DNA from: an uncultured Eubacteriales bacterium
GTDB lineage: Bacteria > Bacillota > Clostridia > Oscillospirales > Oscillospiraceae
Direction: 5' to 3'
NCBI GenBank assembly: GCA_900540545.1
Contig: UQGJ01000035.1
Location: forward strand, 1-25,448
Length of the DNA: 25,448 nucleotides
A model generated the notes under the pieces. That model saw only the letters and a program-made list of their open reading frames with translations. It was not told where the DNA came from and did no database searches. Positions within the stretch are counted from its first letter, which is position 1. Every line of letters starts with the position of its first letter. The position numbers and the translations under genes were made by a program. This document shows, one piece after another, positions 22,840 through 25,448 of this stretch.

Positions 22840-23637
22840 ATGAGACGATTTGTGCTGACACTGGCCCTGGGGGTCCTGCTCACCGCGGGGCGCGCCGGGG
22901 CCGCCCCCCTGCTCATCGACGGACAGGCGGTGGACGCCGCCCAGCAGGTCCGTGACAATACCACCTATGTATCCCTCCGCGCCGTGACCGAAGCCCTCCG
23001 GCCCGACGCCCAGGTATTCTGGGCCGGGGACCGGGCCGCGGCGGCCGCCTGGGACCTGGACCTGTCCGCCCGGCCCGGCAGCCCCTATCTGGAAGCCAAC
23101 GGGCGGGCCCTCTACGTCCCCGGCGGGGTCCTGCTGGAGCAGGGCCGCACCCTGGTGCCCGTCCGGACCCTCTCGGCCGCCCTGGGGGCGGAGGTGGACT
23201 GGGACCCGTCTACGGGGGCGGTCAGCGTCACCTCCGGGGGCGGGGCCATCGCCGCCGGGGCGGACTATTACCCCGGCGACGCCCTCTTCTGGCTGTCCCG
23301 CATCATCTCCGCCGAGAGCCAGGGGGAGCCGCTGGCGGGGAAAATCGCCGTGGGGAACGTGATCCTCAACCGGGTGGCCAGCCGGGACTTCCCCGACACC
23401 ATCTACGGGGTCATTTTCGACAGCCGCTGGGGCGGGCAGTTCGAGCCGGTGCGCAACGGCACGGTCTACCAGACCCCCACGGAGGAGAGCATCCTGGCCG
23501 CCAAGTTGGTGCTGGACGGGGCCGACGTGGCCGGCCCCAGTCTCTACTTCCTGGCCCCCCACCTGACGGACAACCACTGGACCATGGAGAACCGGGCATT
23601 CATTATGACCATTGGGTCGCACTGGTTTTATGAGTGA
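22840..23637 (+). CDS. Secreted SleB-type cell-wall hydrolase with copper amine oxidase N-like domain
   Basis: The 265-residue precursor has a signal peptide (about 1-22), a copper amine oxidase N-terminal-like domain (about 25-132, YVSLRAVTEAL and TLVPVRTLSAALGAEVDWD) that typically serves as a wall-binding module, and a Hydrolase_2 (SleB/CwlJ) domain (about 143-265). The catalytic Glu is probably E159 in ISAESQGEP, followed by the family pattern AVGNVILNRVASRDFPDTIYGVIF. Characterised relatives are cortex-lytic enzymes or vegetative lysozyme-like hydrolases; the non-SleB N-terminus makes a vegetative role plausible. AAGGAGG is five bases from the ATG. The WalR-like site and promoter lie directly upstream. 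Confidence 0.9.
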   Translation: MRRFVLTLALGVLLTAGRAGAAPLLIDGQAVDAAQQVRDNTTYVSLRAVTEALRPDAQVFWAGDRAAAAAWDLDLSARPGSPYLEANGRALYVPGGVLLEQGRTLVPVRTLSAALGAEVDWDPSTGAVSVTSGGGAIAAGADYYPGDALFWLSRIISAESQGEPLAGKIAVGNVILNRVASRDFPDTIYGVIFDSRWGGQFEPVRNGTVYQTPTEESILAAKLVLDGADVAGPSLYFLAPHLTDNHWTMENRAFIMTIGSHWFYE

Positions 23638-23638
23638 G

Positions 23639-23670
23639 AATTGATAATTGATAATTGACAATGGATAATT
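23639..23670 (+). repeat. Short AT-rich tandem repeat
   Basis: Units of AATTGATAATTGA and variants follow the hydrolase stop. This kind of microsatellite recurs after genes in Firmicutes; its role is unknown. Confidence 0.6.
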
Positions 23671-23706
23671 CCGTCTGCGGGCGGGACGGGAGCCGGCTCC
23701 GCTCCC

Positions 23707-23955
23707 TCACCGCTCCTGCACTTGGTCCATCAGATAGAGAATCACGTCGGATTCCCGCCCCGACCAATTTTCTTTCCAATCCCGGAGGTGCCAGTGTTCT
23801 CCCTCCACCACGTCCAGCTCGGAAACCTGAACCCGAACCTCCTGGAGGAACTCAATGAGGAGGTCCAATTCCTCCTTGGTGCAGCTCAGCGTCGTCTCCC
23901 GTAAGGTCTCCGGCTGCTGCACCTCGCTGTCCCACGGGTAGCCATATGCCAACAT
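23707..23955 (-). CDS. Small acidic protein of unknown function
   Basis: The 82-residue product is acidic and soluble, with a predicted helix ELDLLIEFLQEVRVQVSEL in the middle and a Trp-rich segment (HWHLRDWKENW) after it. No family is recognised. GGGAGGG lies seven bases before the ATG at 23955. It begins 13 bases after the symporter stop, in the same direction, so it is probably the second gene of that operon. The pattern TLRETTLSCTKEELD suggests an immunity-like or regulatory fold, but this is a guess. Confidence 0.65.
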   Translation of the reverse strand: MLAYGYPWDSEVQQPETLRETTLSCTKEELDLLIEFLQEVRVQVSELDVVEGEHWHLRDWKENWSGRESDVILYLMDQVQER

Positions 23956-23968
23956 GCCATATCCCTCC

Positions 23969-25189
23969 CTAAGTGTTCCTGGGCCGCAGGCTCTTCTCGC
24001 TCCCGGCTACCACCACGGAGCAGGCGATGTCTCCGGTGATGTTCACGGTGGTCCGGGCCATGTCCAAAATCCGCTCGATGCCCCACACCAGGGCCACGCC
24101 CTCCACGGGCAGGCCCACGGAGGTAAGGACCATGGTGAGCATGGTGGTCCCCGCCCCCGGCACGCCGGCGGTACCGATGGAGGCCAAGGTACAGGTCAGG
24201 ACGATGGTGACCTGCTGGCCCAGGGTCAGGGGGATGCCGTAGGCGTTGGCGATAAAGAGGGCGCAGACGCCCTGGTAGATGGCGGTGCCGTCCATGTTGA
24301 TGGTGGCCCCCAACGGGAGGACAAAGGACCGCACCGGCGCGGGGACCCCCAGCCGGTCCGCCGCCTCCATGGAGAAGGGCAGGGTGGCCGCCGAGCTGGC
24401 CGAGGAGAAGGCAAAGAGCATGGCGGGGGCCGCCTCCTTGAAAAAGCGCAGGGGGCTGACGCGGGCGATACCGCCCACCGTCAGGGAGTAGGCCACCAGC
24501 ATATGGACGATACAGGCCCCGTAGACCACCAGGGTGATGCCCAGGAAGGAGAGCAGCACCTTGGGCCCGTTCTGGGCAATGACCGGGGTAATGAGGGCGA
24601 ACACGGCGAAGGGGGCGAACTTCATAATGACGGCGGTGAGGGCGTACATGGCCTGGGTCAGGCCGTCAAAGACGTTGTAGAGGGGCGTGCCCTTGTCCCC
24701 GATGACCACGATGGCCCCGCCCAGGCACAGGGCGAAGAAGATGATTTGGAGCATGTTCCCCTCCGCCAGGGCCGCCACCGGGTTGGAGGGGACGATGTTC
24801 AGCAGGGTGTCCACCACGCTCACCGGGGCGGCGGCGGTGAACTCCACCCCCTCGGCGGCGTACTGAAGGCCCCGGCCCACCGGGAACAGGTTGGCCGCCG
24901 CCAGCCCCAGGGTGACGGCCACGGCGGTGGTGCAGAGGTAAAAGAGGATGGTCTTGCCCCCGATGCGCCCCACCTGCCGGGCGTCGCCCAGCCCGCAGGT
25001 GCCCACCACGATGGAGGAGAACACCAGGGGGACGATGATCATCTTGATGAGGTTCAAAAACAGGGTGCCGAAGGGCTTGATATAGGTATTGGCGATTTCG
25101 GGGTGGTTTTGCAGGGCCAGACCCGCCAGAACCCCCAGCAGCAGGCCGATCAAAATCCATACCGAGGGGTTGAGTTTCCGCTTCTCCAT
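23969..25189 (-). CDS. Dicarboxylate/acidic amino acid:cation symporter (DAACS family)
   Basis: The 406-residue membrane protein has the DAACS/GltPh fold: two re-entrant hairpins, SSASSAATLP in HP1 and the Na+-binding GATINMDGTA in TM7, then VPGAGTTMLTM in HP2. In TM8, LDMARTTVNITGD aligns with the Asp, Arg and Asn substrate residues of glutamate/aspartate members, so acidic amino acids are more likely than succinate. I chose ATG 25189 (MEKRKLN) with GAAGGGAA upstream; a longer frame from 25381 crosses the promoter and repeat DNA. It is followed closely by the 82-residue gene. Confidence 0.92.
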   Translation of the reverse strand: MEKRKLNPSVWILIGLLLGVLAGLALQNHPEIANTYIKPFGTLFLNLIKMIIVPLVFSSIVVGTCGLGDARQVGRIGGKTILFYLCTTAVAVTLGLAAANLFPVGRGLQYAAEGVEFTAAAPVSVVDTLLNIVPSNPVAALAEGNMLQIIFFALCLGGAIVVIGDKGTPLYNVFDGLTQAMYALTAVIMKFAPFAVFALITPVIAQNGPKVLLSFLGITLVVYGACIVHMLVAYSLTVGGIARVSPLRFFKEAAPAMLFAFSSASSAATLPFSMEAADRLGVPAPVRSFVLPLGATINMDGTAIYQGVCALFIANAYGIPLTLGQQVTIVLTCTLASIGTAGVPGAGTTMLTMVLTSVGLPVEGVALVWGIERILDMARTTVNITGDIACSVVVAGSEKSLRPRNT

Positions 25190-25225
25190 AGCACACGTTC
25201 CCTTCTCTGTCCTTTCTGTCGTCAT

Positions 25226-25234
25226 AGTATACCA
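25226..25234 (-). promoter_or_regulatory. Extended -10 promoter of the symporter
   Basis: TGGTATACT on the - strand is a TGn-extended -10, 37 bases before the start codon. It also forms the edge of the symporter transcription unit next to repeat copy B. Confidence 0.55.
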
Positions 25235-25262
25235 CAAAAGTGAAAAATATGGTATGCTGTTT

Positions 25263-25448
25263 GGGATGCCTCCGGCGGGTCCCCTTTCTGGTTTCAGAAA
25301 GGGGACCGAAAGAAAACCAGGGGCAAGCCCCTGGACCCCCGAGAACGTCCGGGCGGCAGTATGGTTCTCGGAAGTTAGCAAGACTTGAAAGCCGTTGCAG
25401 CCCGTATCGGCCCGCGCCCGAACAACTCCGGCTGCCGCCCCTCGGCAT
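25263..25448 (-). repeat. Dispersed ~200-bp intergenic repeat, copy B (inverted, may run past the edge)
   Basis: Read on the - strand, it starts ATGCCGAGGGGCGGCAGCCG at the window edge and continues with CTGCAACGGCTTTCAAGTCT, GCCGCCCGGACGTT, CCAGGGG-CTTG-CCCCTGG-TTTTCTTTC, and a 13-bp stem hairpin GGTCCCCTTTCTG with loop AAAC. This parallels copy A at 21786-22003 in inverse orientation. No gene is seen in the interval to the promoter at 25234. Confidence 0.75.

Noticed and set aside
25190..25381. Longer N-terminus for the symporter
   Set aside because: It crosses the extended -10 promoter and repeat copy B; the 25189 start matches family length.

Overview
The window looks like a chromosomal segment of a high-GC, anaerobic, gut-type Firmicute, most plausibly an Oscillospiraceae-like relative of Flavonifractor, Lawsonibacter or Oscillibacter. 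This rests on the strong G/C third-position bias, the AGGAGG-type ribosome sites, the large SLH-anchored surface proteins with PDGT/VTET linkers, the DtxR/ArsR/LytTR regulators, and the hairpin-rich intergenic repeats. It is inference from style and protein families, not from a marker gene. No rRNA, tRNA, CRISPR array, integrase or transposase was found.

Layout. Positions 1-1932 hold the 3' end of a Gly-rich, SLH-anchored surface protein. A short LytTR-type regulator (2003-2500) and a membrane diguanylate cyclase (2681-4342) follow on the + strand. On the - strand, 8769 to 4413 is a compact metalloid-type locus: an ArsR repressor with a near-perfect sigma-A promoter and operator, then a permease (ArsP/DUF318), a CxxC thioredoxin-like protein, an unusual ferredoxin-fused aldo/keto reductase and a B12-binding radical SAM protein. 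Next on + come a small conserved protein and an SH3-NlpC/P60 cell-wall hydrolase (8906-10133), a hairpin-rich intergenic element, and a DtxR-like regulator coupled to an EamA/DMT transporter (10454-11750). On - there is a small coiled-coil, Cys-cluster protein (11817-12206) and then a 2217-residue secreted SLH protein (12717-19370).

The right end has a divergent PlsY-like acyltransferase behind a membrane protein of unknown function (19528-21415), an intergenic stretch of about 600 bp holding dispersed repeats, yaaA (22012-22758), a SleB-type hydrolase (22840-23637), a small hypothetical gene, and an acidic amino acid:cation symporter (23969-25189). A further repeat copy runs to the window edge.

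Themes. Much of the window serves the cell envelope: two SLH proteins, two cell-wall hydrolases, PlsY. The two hydrolase loci share an identical 18-bp direct repeat that overlaps the -10 element and matches the known WalR (YycF) consensus, so they may form one regulon. The most system-like candidate is the ArsR-controlled cluster, where a permease/thioredoxin pair runs without a visible terminator into a reductase lacking most of its family's catalytic residues and a B12 radical SAM enzyme. Several families of intergenic hairpins, including inverted ~190-215 bp copies around the 22-25 kb genes, are not explained by the genes.
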